64,000 bases of DNA. Source: Paenibacillus lignilyticus (GTDB taxonomy: Bacteria; Bacillota; Bacilli; Paenibacillales; Paenibacillaceae). The DNA is taken from NCBI RefSeq assembly GCF_017942085.1, contig NZ_JAGKSP010000014.1, positions 62,001-126,000 on the forward strand, read 5' to 3'. Below the pieces are notes generated by a model, which saw only the letters and a list, made by a program, of their open reading frames with translations, had not been told where the DNA came from and did not search any database. The translations under genes were made by a program, and so were the position numbers. How positions within the stretch are numbered: the stretch's first letter is position 1; each line of letters starts with the position of its first letter. Shown in pieces: positions 1-6,780 of the stretch.

Positions 1-433
1 CCGTCCCCGCGAAGCCCATTACGACGGAGAGCAGCTTGTATCGATTCATTTTCTCCTTATGGAGGGGGATTGCAAAGATGACGATAAAGATGGGAAACAG
101 ATAATTCAGCATGGAGGCCTCAACCGCCGGAATCCGAGCAAGCGCCTGCAGGTAGAGCGCATCATACAAGAAGGCGAACAACCCGCATGACACGATAAGC
201 GCCGTTTGCCGCCATGACCACAGCCTCAGCGTTCTCCATCGCACCTTATACAAGACGATGCCCGCGAACACGACAACCCCGATTCCATTCATATAAAATA
301 ACACCTGGTAGCTGTCCAATTGGCCCAGCACCAGCTTGCTCACTGCCGCGACCGAGCCCCAGAGCAGCAGCAAAATCGGCATAAGCACATAGGGGCTCCG
401 CGATAATTCCGACTTCGTCCGACTAGCTTGCAT
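1..433 (-). CDS. EamA/DMT-family membrane transporter, partial
   Basis: Only the N-terminal ~144 residues lie in the window; the gene runs off the left edge. The protein opens MQASRTKSELSRSP and then shows four or five hydrophobic helices (for example LMPILLLLWGSVAAVSKLVL and a helix containing YLFPIFIVIFAIPL), the pattern of the first EamA repeat of drug/metabolite transporters. The segment PAVEASMLNYLFP is typical of that family. ATG at 433 follows a GAGGAG ribosome binding site. It should be an inner-membrane exporter; the substrate cannot be told. It lies just downstream of two VOC genes on the same strand and may share their transcript. Confidence 0.8.
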   Translation of the reverse strand, partial: MQASRTKSELSRSPYVLMPILLLLWGSVAAVSKLVLGQLDSYQVLFYMNGIGVVVFAGIVLYKVRWRTLRLWSWRQTALIVSCGLFAFLYDALYLQALARIPAVEASMLNYLFPIFIVIFAIPLHKEKMNRYKLLSVVMGFAGT

Positions 434-464
434 CCTGTCTTCTACTCCTCACTTCATACGTTCC

Positions 465-830
465 TTATCGGCGATCAAACCGGCAAATCATCAGGGCATT
501 GCCTTCGCAATCCTTGAAGCTGAAACAGGCATGATCGCGATATTCCTTAATAGGCTCCGGTTCCACGCCCAGCTCAGCCAGCCGTTGATGCGCCAGCTGA
601 AGATCAGCCGTATCAAACGTGAACGGCGCCTGTGCTGCCGGCACGCCTTCACCTTCTGATTGTAGCAAATGCATCACGTAACGACCATCGATCGCGAGCT
701 CGACGAATGAACGGTAATCATAGGCCGTGATTGTAAACCCGAGCGTGTCGCAGTACCATTTTGCCGCAGCTTCCAAGTCCTTTACATAGTGCATGACCCC
801 GATAATTTCTTGCTTAATTAATGGCAGCAT
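465..830 (-). CDS. VOC-family (glyoxalase/bleomycin-resistance fold) protein
   Basis: A single VOC module of about 121 residues. It begins with an IGVMHYVKDLEAAAKWYCDTLGF motif (beta strand, then the helix with WY-x-LGF) and ends with CFSFKDCEGNALMICRFDRR, the usual D-x-x-GN-x strand. VOC proteins are small metal-dependent enzymes or binding proteins; the substrate is unknown. An ATG four codons upstream (842) sits only one base from the GAGGTG ribosome binding site, so the ATG at 830, nine bases away, is the better start. It is probably co-transcribed with the VOC gene ending at 852. Confidence 0.82.
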   Translation of the reverse strand: MLPLIKQEIIGVMHYVKDLEAAAKWYCDTLGFTITAYDYRSFVELAIDGRYVMHLLQSEGEGVPAAQAPFTFDTADLQLAHQRLAELGVEPEPIKEYRDHACFSFKDCEGNALMICRFDRR

Positions 831-851
831 CCGCTCATTCACCTCGCCTGA

Positions 852-1226
852 TTATTTAACAACCCCGTATTTGTTGCCGTCCGGATCGAGACAATCAAAA
901 TAACGGGTTCCGCTCGCATCCTCCACAATCGGCAGCACTTCCGCCCCTTTCTCGCGAAGCGAAGCATGGGAGTATTCGATATCAAAGGACTCGAAATTAT
1001 AGTACGGAATCCTCACCCCGCCTCCCGCATCGAACTGTGTGGCTGCAGGCTTCTCTACTTTCCACAGATTAATGAACGTTGCCTCACCCGGAAAAGCGAG
1101 CCCTGTGCAGCAGTCCGACAGATCGATCGTCTCCAGATCAAACATCCTTATGTACCACTCCTTGGAGCGCTGCATATCCGTTACCGGAATAAAGATACCG
1201 CTAATTCTACTTACGCTTCGTCGCAT
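852..1226 (-). CDS. VOC-family protein
   Basis: About 124 residues with the VOC pattern: ISGIFIPVTDMQRSKEWYIRMF at the N terminus, and YFDCLDPDGNKYGVVK at the C terminus. The reading frame extends upstream, but the ATG at 1226 directly follows GGGAGG with seven bases between, so it is taken as the start. It is divergent from the HugZ-type gene at 1489 and shares a 262-bp intergenic region holding two Fur boxes, so iron control of this VOC pair is possible. The enzymatic role is not known. Confidence 0.82.
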   Translation of the reverse strand: MRRSVSRISGIFIPVTDMQRSKEWYIRMFDLETIDLSDCCTGLAFPGEATFINLWKVEKPAATQFDAGGGVRIPYYNFESFDIEYSHASLREKGAEVLPIVEDASGTRYFDCLDPDGNKYGVVK

Positions 1227-1316
1227 GAGACTCCCTCCCATTTGGAAATTCACTACACCTATCATAACGCGGTCAGAAGATAGACAGATACGGGGGGTCA
1301 AAATTTTTTTCCAAAA

Positions 1317-1331
1317 TGATAATTACTATCA
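1317..1331. promoter_or_regulatory. Fur box 1 (14/15 match)
   Basis: TGATAATTACTATCA differs at one base from the 7-1-7 Fur consensus TGATAATnATTATCA and is embedded in a longer AAAATGATA/TATCATTTT inverted repeat. It lies between divergent genes, about 90 bases upstream of the VOC start. Confidence 0.7.
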
Positions 1332-1346
1332 TTTTCAGTACATCTA

Positions 1347-1375
1347 TTGAAAATTGGCATTTGCTGTTATACACT
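1347..1375 (+). promoter_or_regulatory. Sigma-A-like promoter of the HugZ-type gene
   Basis: TTGAAA at 1347 and TACACT at 1370 are 17 bases apart. The predicted transcription start (about 1382) is directly next to Fur box 2, the normal geometry for iron repression. Confidence 0.55.
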
Positions 1376-1384
1376 AGACTCTAT

Positions 1385-1399
1385 TGATAATGATTATCA
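1385..1399. promoter_or_regulatory. Fur box 2 (perfect 7-1-7)
   Basis: TGATAATGATTATCA matches the Bacillus-type Fur consensus at all fixed positions. It sits at the predicted start of transcription of the HugZ-type gene. Confidence 0.85.
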
Positions 1400-1488
1400 A
1401 TACCAACTAGCGTGGAAACGCACAGATAGAGACGTGCCTGCACTACTTTCTCCCGTTTACGATCCACCCACTACAAGGAGGCATTTCC

Positions 1489-1986
1489 ATGAAACAGCCC
1501 AACATCGAAGAATCACGCGGGAAGTACATCGACTTTATCGAAAGCCGCAAATCGCTTATCATCAGCTCGCAAGATGCCGAAGGTACGCCTTTTATCAGCT
1601 ATGCGCCGTTCGTTAAAGTAGACGGCAACCTGTATATCTACATCAGCCGGATCTCCGATCATTACCGTTTCGTAGAGAACAACGAGCGGATTCACGTGAT
1701 GTTGATCAATGATGAATCGGCTACGCCGAATGCGTTTGCCCGTGAGCGCGCTCGTTGGGTATGTGAATCGAGAAACCTCGGCAACGAAGGATATGAAGCG
1801 ATCTTCGCCGCATTCGACGTGAAGTTCGGCGACAAAATGATGACGATGCTGCGCGGCCTCGATTTCTCCCTTTTCGAGCTGACGCCGTCGGCAGGCCGAT
1901 ATGTAGTCGGTTTCGGGCAAGCGTTCGATGTCGATCTGGCCGGCGACCGCTTCGAGCATGTTATCGTAGATCGCAAAGATAAATAA
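1489..1986 (+). CDS. hugZ: HugZ/HutZ-family haem utilisation protein (FMN-binding split-barrel fold)
   Basis: A 165-residue split-barrel protein of the pyridoxamine-phosphate-oxidase superfamily. Features seen are SLIISSQDAEGTPFISYAPF (first strands), HVMLINDES, the FARERARWVCES stretch, and a C-terminal GRYVVGFGQAFDVDL. These match HugZ/HutZ proteins, which bind or break down haem to release iron. The ATG follows AAGGAGG at a normal distance. Control by iron is supported by a perfect Fur box at the predicted promoter. Family membership is inferred from motifs; haem-degrading activity in this protein is not proven. The DinB gene follows after about 20 bases and is probably co-transcribed. Confidence 0.8.
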   Translation: MKQPNIEESRGKYIDFIESRKSLIISSQDAEGTPFISYAPFVKVDGNLYIYISRISDHYRFVENNERIHVMLINDESATPNAFARERARWVCESRNLGNEGYEAIFAAFDVKFGDKMMTMLRGLDFSLFELTPSAGRYVVGFGQAFDVDLAGDRFEHVIVDRKDK

Positions 1987-2006
1987 TAATGAAGGACGGT
2001 GTAAGC

Positions 2007-2480
2007 ATGAGTTACGAAGCGGTTGGTCCAATTTGGCGCGTTGTCCGTGATCGGTTTCAGAAAATGGTTCAAGGATTACAAGAAGAAGAGCTAAGCCTGG
2101 CCATGACTGCCGATTCCTCCTCCATCGGCCATATGATTCGCCATAACGCTGAGGTTGAATATATGTTCGCGGAATGGTTCTTCGGCGCAACGGCGCCTGA
2201 GGGAAGGGAATACATAGCGAGCGGTCAAGGCGGCGCGCACAATGGGCATGCTCTTACGCTGCAAGAGTTGATCGCGTTCTCTGCGGCAGCAGATGCATTT
2301 CTGACGGAAGCGATGAAGCAGCTTAGCGACGATGCATGGGATACGATCGTCGAATCGAAGATCGGACCGTCCTCACCGCGTGAAGCACTGGGCCGTGCCA
2401 TCTATCATACGGGACTGCACGCAGGTCAAATCGGACTCATTCGTAAACATGCGGCACAACCAACGTCAGCGCAGTCATAA
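2007..2480 (+). CDS. DinB-family protein
   Basis: About 157 residues with the DinB four-helix pattern. A histidine in SIGHMIRHNAEVEYMF and two histidines in AIYHTGLHAGQIGLIR form the usual metal-binding triad. Members of this family include thiol-dependent transferases and many proteins of unknown function in Gram-positive bacteria. The ATG at 2007 is preferred over one at 1989 because AAGGAC lies about nine bases before it. It follows the HugZ-type gene by 20 bases and a strong hairpin follows its stop, so the pair probably form one Fur-controlled unit. Confidence 0.82.
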   Translation: MSYEAVGPIWRVVRDRFQKMVQGLQEEELSLAMTADSSSIGHMIRHNAEVEYMFAEWFFGATAPEGREYIASGQGGAHNGHALTLQELIAFSAAADAFLTEAMKQLSDDAWDTIVESKIGPSSPREALGRAIYHTGLHAGQIGLIRKHAAQPTSAQS

Positions 2481-2486
2481 TTAAAG

Positions 2487-2518
2487 AAGGCAGGACCTCG
2501 TCAATGAGGTCCTGCCTT
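2487..2518. terminator. Bidirectional terminator after the DinB gene
   Basis: A 13-bp perfect stem (AAGGCAGGACCTC and its complement) with a 6-base loop, followed by a T-rich tract. It separates two convergent genes. Confidence 0.85.
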
Positions 2519-2536
2519 TATTATTTTCAACCGAGC

Positions 2537-3358
2537 TTAGTGACCTTTGCTCTTGTTATCCGCATTGTCTTGATTGTCTTTGCTGCCTTGATTGTCTTGG
2601 TTGTTTTGATTGTCTTGGCCGCCGCCTTGGCTTCCGCCCTGCGGACCGCCGTTATCTTTGCCTTGCTTTTCAGTGCCTTCTTGCTGCGATTTCTCTTCGA
2701 CTTGGCCTTTCTCTTGACCTTGCTCGGTGCCTTGCTCTTGTTTTTGCTCTACACCGCCGCCTTGGCCACCGCCTGCGCCACCACCTGCTCCGCCACCTGC
2801 ACCGCCGCCTGCACCGCCGCCTGCACCGCCGCCTGCTCCGCCGCCTGCGCCACCACCTGCACCGCCGCCTGCGCCACCACCTGCACCGCCGCCTGCGCCG
2901 CCACCTGCACCGCCGCCTGCGCCGCCACCTGCACCGAAGCCTGCACCGCGACCTTTACCGCCGCCGCGAATACGTTGCGCGCCTTTACCCATACCTCTGC
3001 TCTTCGCCTTCATCTTCACGCCCGACTTCTTAGCATCGTAGGCGTATACGATCGACTTGAGCGTACGTTTATCTACGTTGCCGGTCATCGGCAAGCCATG
3101 CGACTTCTGATAATATTTGACACCTCGTACAGTCAGCGCATTGTAACGCCCATCAATTGGCCCGGAATAGCTGCCTAACGATTTCAACATCCCCTGAATG
3201 ACGTAAACATCCGGTCCCTTTGCTCCTTTACCAATCGCCGAGCCGACATTTGGTGCTCCAACAAGAAGGGTAAGCACCAACACTAATGATCCGAGCATCT
3301 TAGCCGCCCATCTCACGGATTTACCTTTAGATCCATGAGAACGTTTATTTGCCTCCAT
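2537..3358 (-). CDS. Secreted peptidoglycan-binding protein with a long Gly-Gly-Gly-Ala tract
   Basis: 273 residues. The N-terminal ~42 residues hold a basic stretch and a hydrophobic helix (MLGSLVLVLTLLVG), a signal peptide or membrane anchor. Residues ~47-105 are a PG_binding_1 domain (YVIQGMLKSLGSYSGPIDGRY and a C-terminal G-x-VDKRTL). A basic stretch follows, then about twelve GGGA repeats, then a Q/E/K-rich segment and a hydrophilic GGPQGG...NQDNQ tail. The GGGA tract is coded by tandem 12-15-bp DNA units. The ATG follows AAGGAAGGTG. It probably acts at the cell wall or spore surface; the repeat region looks structural. Its exact role is unknown. Confidence 0.75.
   Translation of the reverse strand: MEANKRSHGSKGKSVRWAAKMLGSLVLVLTLLVGAPNVGSAIGKGAKGPDVYVIQGMLKSLGSYSGPIDGRYNALTVRGVKYYQKSHGLPMTGNVDKRTLKSIVYAYDAKKSGVKMKAKSRGMGKGAQRIRGGGKGRGAGFGAGGGAGGGAGGGAGGGAGGGAGGGAGGGAGGGAGGGAGGGAGGGAGGGAGGGAGGGQGGGVEQKQEQGTEQGQEKGQVEEKSQQEGTEKQGKDNGGPQGGSQGGGQDNQNNQDNQGSKDNQDNADNKSKGH
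2755..2940. repeat. Short tandem repeat coding for the GGGA tract
   Basis: Repeated ACCGCCGCCTGC and ACCACCTGC units with third-base variation run through this stretch of the peptidoglycan-binding gene. They encode Gly-Gly-Gly-Ala over and over. Such a tract is prone to length change by slippage in multiples of 3. Confidence 0.85.
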
Positions 3359-3480
3359 TTAAACAAGACACCTTCCTTTTGGATATAGTGAGCATGATTT
3401 GCCACAGCCCTTACTATACCCAATACCTATTTTCCATTATGCTTCTTCGCGGTAAAGGTTTGACTGTTTCTTGCGGAGGT

Positions 3481-3905
3481 TTAAAGCGGGTATTTCTTAA
3501 ACATGCCGAGCGATTGCGGCGCTGTGTATGTAAACCCGAATTTCTGGTATAATCTGTCTGCCGGTACATCGGCGAGCAGGCTCACATACGCACCATCCGG
3601 TGCATGAGCATCCATAGCATTCATCAGTTCTGTCATAATCCGTTTACCTAAACGCCGTCGCCGATAATTCTGCCCATGCCAACGAGTTTGTCGGAGCTCC
3701 TAAGCGAAACGGCATAAATCGAATTCTTCAGCGCTATCCTAGCCGCCGCCTCGTCCTTAGGGCTTAATCCGGCAGCCAGCCGCAAGGCGATATACTCACC
3801 TGCCTCCGGCGCTGTATGTTGTACCATGACTTCTGTATCCAGATCACCATGCCCCTCTCCGTTGCCATTTTCTCGCACATTATATCCATCGCGCATTTGA
3901 ATCAT
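3481..3905 (-). pseudogene. GNAT acetyltransferase pseudogene (internal deletion and frameshift)
   Basis: The first frame (ATG 3905) codes a typical GNAT start, with LRLAAGLSPKDEAAARIALK and SDKLVGMGRIIGDG, then hits a stop at about 3648. A second frame on the same strand continues RRRLGKRIMTELMNAMDAHA and ends with LYQKFGFTYTAPQSLGMFKK before a stop at 3481. In intact relatives the GRIIGDG strand is followed by roughly 15 residues of the core (F-x-V-x-DIAVHP-x-YQ) that are absent here. The join lies in GGCGACGGCG, which fits both GDG and RRR codons. A deletion between two copies of this short repeat would explain both the loss and the shift. The gene is almost certainly inactive. Confidence 0.85.
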
Positions 3906-3958
3906 GCAAGGCTCCCTGCATCCGCTGCCATGCAGCAACTTAAGGAGGATACCCGTTA

Positions 3959-4405
3959 ATGATCCTTAATCGTTCCGTTCCGTCTAACCATCTGGTGCCG
4001 CATCTTTATTACGAGAATGTCGCCGAGGCGCTGACTTGGATAAGCCAAACCTTCGGTTTCAAAGAGCATTACCGCTTCGCGCTCCCGGATGGGCAGCTGC
4101 ATGGTGCGATGATCTATCTTGGCGATGTATGGGTCATGTTGAAAAGCATCAGCCGCTTAACAGCCAGTCCGGCCAAGCTCGGAGCAACGACGCAGTCGTT
4201 AATGATCTTCGTGAGCGACATCGAAGCCCACTACAACGGTTCAAAATCAGCCGGAGCTCTTATCGTAGAGGAGCTCTTCGAGACGGAGTACGGGGAGCGC
4301 CAATATTCGGTAGTGGATATGGAAAACCACTTATGGCAGTTCTCGCAGCATGTCAAAGACGTGGATCCTACAGCTTGGGGGGCCACGCTTGCAGATCGTT
4401 CCTAA
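3959..4405 (+). CDS. VOC-family protein (PhnB-like)
   Basis: 148 residues. VPHLYYENVAEALTWISQTFGF at the start, LPDGQLHGAMIYLGDVWVML in the middle and GERQYSVVDMENHLWQFSQH at the end give a single VOC module of the PhnB-like type. The ATG at 3959 has AAGGAGG ten bases upstream. It is divergent from the GNAT pseudogene and stands alone, with a hairpin terminator behind it. The substrate is unknown. Confidence 0.85.
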   Translation: MILNRSVPSNHLVPHLYYENVAEALTWISQTFGFKEHYRFALPDGQLHGAMIYLGDVWVMLKSISRLTASPAKLGATTQSLMIFVSDIEAHYNGSKSAGALIVEELFETEYGERQYSVVDMENHLWQFSQHVKDVDPTAWGATLADRS

Positions 4406-4409
4406 GAAT

Positions 4410-4450
4410 GCCGGGAGCTTCTCGTAAAGAGAGGCCGCCCGGCTTTCTTT
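4410..4450 (+). terminator. Terminator after the VOC gene
   Basis: GCCGGG at 4410 pairs with CCCGGC at 4438, with an inner partial stem, followed by TTTCTTT. Confidence 0.7.
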
Positions 4451-4496
4451 ATTGATGTGGATTGAATTGACATCGGAGACCGTTCCATATAAAATT

Positions 4497-4552
4497 TGAT
4501 TAAATAATCAGTTTTTTGATTAAATGCTCAATGCTTTTATAATCCGTATAAT
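4497..4552 (+). promoter_or_regulatory. Promoter with a palindrome, likely TetR operator
   Basis: TTGATT at 4516 and TATAAT at 4538 are 16 bases apart; a second TATAAT lies at 4547. Just upstream is TGATTAAATAATCA (4497-4510), a perfect inverted repeat. The ten bases TTGATTAAAT occur twice, 20 bases apart. The TetR gene at the end of this unit is the natural candidate to bind here. Confidence 0.5.
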
Positions 4553-4569
4553 GAAAAGGAGAATGTCTG

Positions 4570-5079
4570 ATGAACGAACCTGTCAACGAAACGCAATCCG
4601 GAACCGGCTGGAGATCGCTCCCATTAAACACGCTTGGTCTGCTCGCCGTATTAGCCGGTATTGCTTTTCCGCTGGTCACCTGGCTGCTCTTCCGCAATTC
4701 ATGGGGATCATCTCCCGGCTTTCATTGGTATGAATGGCTCACTCCAATCCTGCTTCTGCTTGGAGGCGCAATGAGCTGGCTGGCGGCGGCAATGCTGTTC
4801 AGCCGCAGAGCTGCCGGCCGCGATGTGCTGGAGCTGGCGATAGCCATCGTTCCAATTACACTGGCGATGCGCTTGCTGATTGTCATCATTGTGTTTATCG
4901 GTACGGTCGCACGCAGGCTGCTCGATGGATCGGTTGTCGATTTTTTTAAGGATCTGGAACTTTCCTCCGGCAAATTGCTCATTAATATCGGGCTAATCAT
5001 GGTTATCATCACGCTGATCATCGTTCGTACCAACGCGAAATCCAAACCACAACCCCCGAAGGAGAACAAGGATGACTGA
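4570..5079 (+). CDS. Unrecognised small integral membrane protein
   Basis: 169 residues with four hydrophobic helices (around residues 20-40, 55-77, 88-112 and 135-157) and a charged tail ending KPQPPKENKDD. No family motif was recognised. AAAGGAG precedes the ATG by eight bases. Its stop overlaps the next gene by eight bases, so it is translationally linked to the TetR regulator, which probably controls it. It may be a transporter or resistance protein, but nothing in the sequence proves this. Confidence 0.7.
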   Translation: MNEPVNETQSGTGWRSLPLNTLGLLAVLAGIAFPLVTWLLFRNSWGSSPGFHWYEWLTPILLLLGGAMSWLAAAMLFSRRAAGRDVLELAIAIVPITLAMRLLIVIIVFIGTVARRLLDGSVVDFFKDLELSSGKLLINIGLIMVIITLIIVRTNAKSKPQPPKENKDD

Positions 5080-5695
5080 TCGTAAGGAGGGTGAGAAGCA
5101 ATCGTTTATAACCGAAGCCAGAAGGTCGCAAATCATGAACGCAGCGATCACGACGCTCGATGAGATCGGTTATGTGAATGCAAGCCTCGCCCAAATCGCT
5201 AAGAGAGCCGGCATCAGCACGGCGCTTATTTCGTACCATTTTAAAGATAAGAACGATCTGATGGACCATACGCTGATGATGCTCGTTCAGGAATCGTCCT
5301 CCTATGTGCTGAAGAGAACGGCTACAGCGGCAACTGCCACGGAGAAGCTTCGCGCCTACATTAACGCCAGCATTGCCTATCAAGGCACTCGGCCCCAACA
5401 TAACACGGCGTTGATCGAAATCGTGTTTCATGCTCGGACGCCTGAGAATGTGCCGTACTACAAGCTTGGCGACGATGAAGAGGATCCGATGCATGCGCAG
5501 CTTAAGCAGATCCTGCTCGACGGGCAGGCAGCAGGCGAATTCTGCGCATTCAACGTGCTCATCATGGCGTTCGCCATTCAAGGCGCCATCAGCGAGTATA
5601 TGGCGAATGTGAATCTGATCGCGCAAGTAGACATGGAAACGTACAGCGCTGAGCTGGTCAATACGTTTGAACGCGCTATCCTCGCTTCGCGATAG
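5072..5695 (+). CDS. TetR-family transcriptional regulator
   Basis: 207 residues. The N-terminal helix-turn-helix is clear: RRSQIMNAAITTLDEIGY, then LAQIAKRAGISTALISYHFK followed by DKNDLM. The C-terminal half is all helical and should form the ligand pocket and dimer face. It overlaps the upstream membrane protein gene by eight bases, and a palindrome in the common promoter is a likely operator. A classic repressor of its own operon is inferred; the ligand is unknown. Confidence 0.88.
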   Translation: MTDRKEGEKQSFITEARRSQIMNAAITTLDEIGYVNASLAQIAKRAGISTALISYHFKDKNDLMDHTLMMLVQESSSYVLKRTATAATATEKLRAYINASIAYQGTRPQHNTALIEIVFHARTPENVPYYKLGDDEEDPMHAQLKQILLDGQAAGEFCAFNVLIMAFAIQGAISEYMANVNLIAQVDMETYSAELVNTFERAILASR

Positions 5696-5720
5696 CGCTG
5701 AACCCCCTATCATGATGAAA

Positions 5721-5760
5721 AGCCGGGTATCCACCTCATAAGGTGAGTACCCGGCTTTCT
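5721..5760. terminator. Bidirectional terminator between TetR and the aldo/keto reductase
   Basis: AGCCGGGTA (5721) pairs with TACCCGGCT (5748), with an inner CACCT/AGGTG stem, followed by TTCT. The two flanking genes converge. Confidence 0.8.
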
Positions 5761-5763
5761 CGG

Positions 5764-6750
5764 TTACATCGGGCTTCCGCCCGTTAGGAACAGCAGCTGC
5801 TCCTTCGTTAAGGTTAGCGTTCCGGCCGCGCAGCTATCCAGCATATATTCCCGTTTGTTCGCTCCGGCAATCGGAAAGACGGGAAACGGCTGCGAGGTCA
5901 AATACGCGAGCGCGATGCGCGAGGCTGTCGTGCCGAGTTCTGACGCAAGCTGCTTGGCGCGATCCAGCCGGTCGAAGCTGGCTTCGTTGAAATAATGGGC
6001 TTTGACGATATGGGCGCTGCCGCCCATCTGAATCACCTGCCCTCTAAAGTAGCGTCCGCCAAAGAAACCGTTCGCCTGGGAAGAGAAAGGAACGACCGCC
6101 ATACCGTGCTCCTTGTAATAGGCAAGCGACCTCTCATCCATGATCGCTACCGTCGGATCGGCGATTATTCCCTCATTGAGCACGGCCAGATTCCATAGCG
6201 GCTGACTCGCGGCGAAGCTCTTCAGTCCTCTCTGCTCCGCATATTGGCGCGCTTCCTCGATTCGATCAACCGTCCAATTCGAGCAGCCAAATGCACGAAT
6301 CTTGCCTGCGGCCAGCTGTTCATTCAGCGTCTCCAAGATTTCTCCCGCCGGAATCGACGGATCATCCCGATGAAGCCAGTACAAATCGATATAGTCGGTT
6401 TGCAGATGACCTAAACTCTGTTCGAGATCATGCACAATCGCTTCCTTACTTAAACGGGAGACGGACATCGTTTGCAAATCCGGATGGCCGCCCTTAGTGG
6501 CCACAATCATCCGATCCCTGCACCCGCGTAACCGGAGCCATTCCCCAAGCGTTCGCTCACTCGTGCTTTTTCCTTTGCCGAGCCAATCTTCATATACGTT
6601 AGCCGTATCCAGAAAACTGCCCCCAAGCTCGGTGAATAGATCCAGCAGCTCAAACGCCTCTTCCTTCGGAAGCGTACCGCCATAGGCGGACGTGCCGAGA
6701 CAGATAACGGAAGCCTCGATCGATGTCCCCGGTATTGCGCGCTTATTCAT
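5764..6750 (-). CDS. Aldo/keto reductase
   Basis: 328 residues of the TIM-barrel aldo/keto reductase family, which reduce aldehydes or ketones with NAD(P)H. Seen are VICLGTSAYGG, FLDTANVYEDW (catalytic Asp and Tyr), MIVATKGG (catalytic Lys), TDYIDLYWLHRDDPS (His) and the GCSNW strand. GGGGAGG stands eight bases before the ATG. It starts 30 bases after the YesN-type regulator and is the last gene of the minus-strand carbohydrate locus, so a role in handling a sugar or sugar acid released by that pathway is plausible but not shown. Confidence 0.88.
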   Translation of the reverse strand: MNKRAIPGTSIEASVICLGTSAYGGTLPKEEAFELLDLFTELGGSFLDTANVYEDWLGKGKSTSERTLGEWLRLRGCRDRMIVATKGGHPDLQTMSVSRLSKEAIVHDLEQSLGHLQTDYIDLYWLHRDDPSIPAGEILETLNEQLAAGKIRAFGCSNWTVDRIEEARQYAEQRGLKSFAASQPLWNLAVLNEGIIADPTVAIMDERSLAYYKEHGMAVVPFSSQANGFFGGRYFRGQVIQMGGSAHIVKAHYFNEASFDRLDRAKQLASELGTTASRIALAYLTSQPFPVFPIAGANKREYMLDSCAAGTLTLTKEQLLFLTGGSPM

Positions 6751-6780
6751 CCCAATTGCCTCCCCATTGAACGTTGACCG

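Noticed and set aside
2504..3178. Plus-strand frame with Ala/Cys/Thr repeats opposite the Gly-rich gene
   Set aside because: It is the complement of the GGGA-coding repeat, and its composition is an artefact of that repeat.
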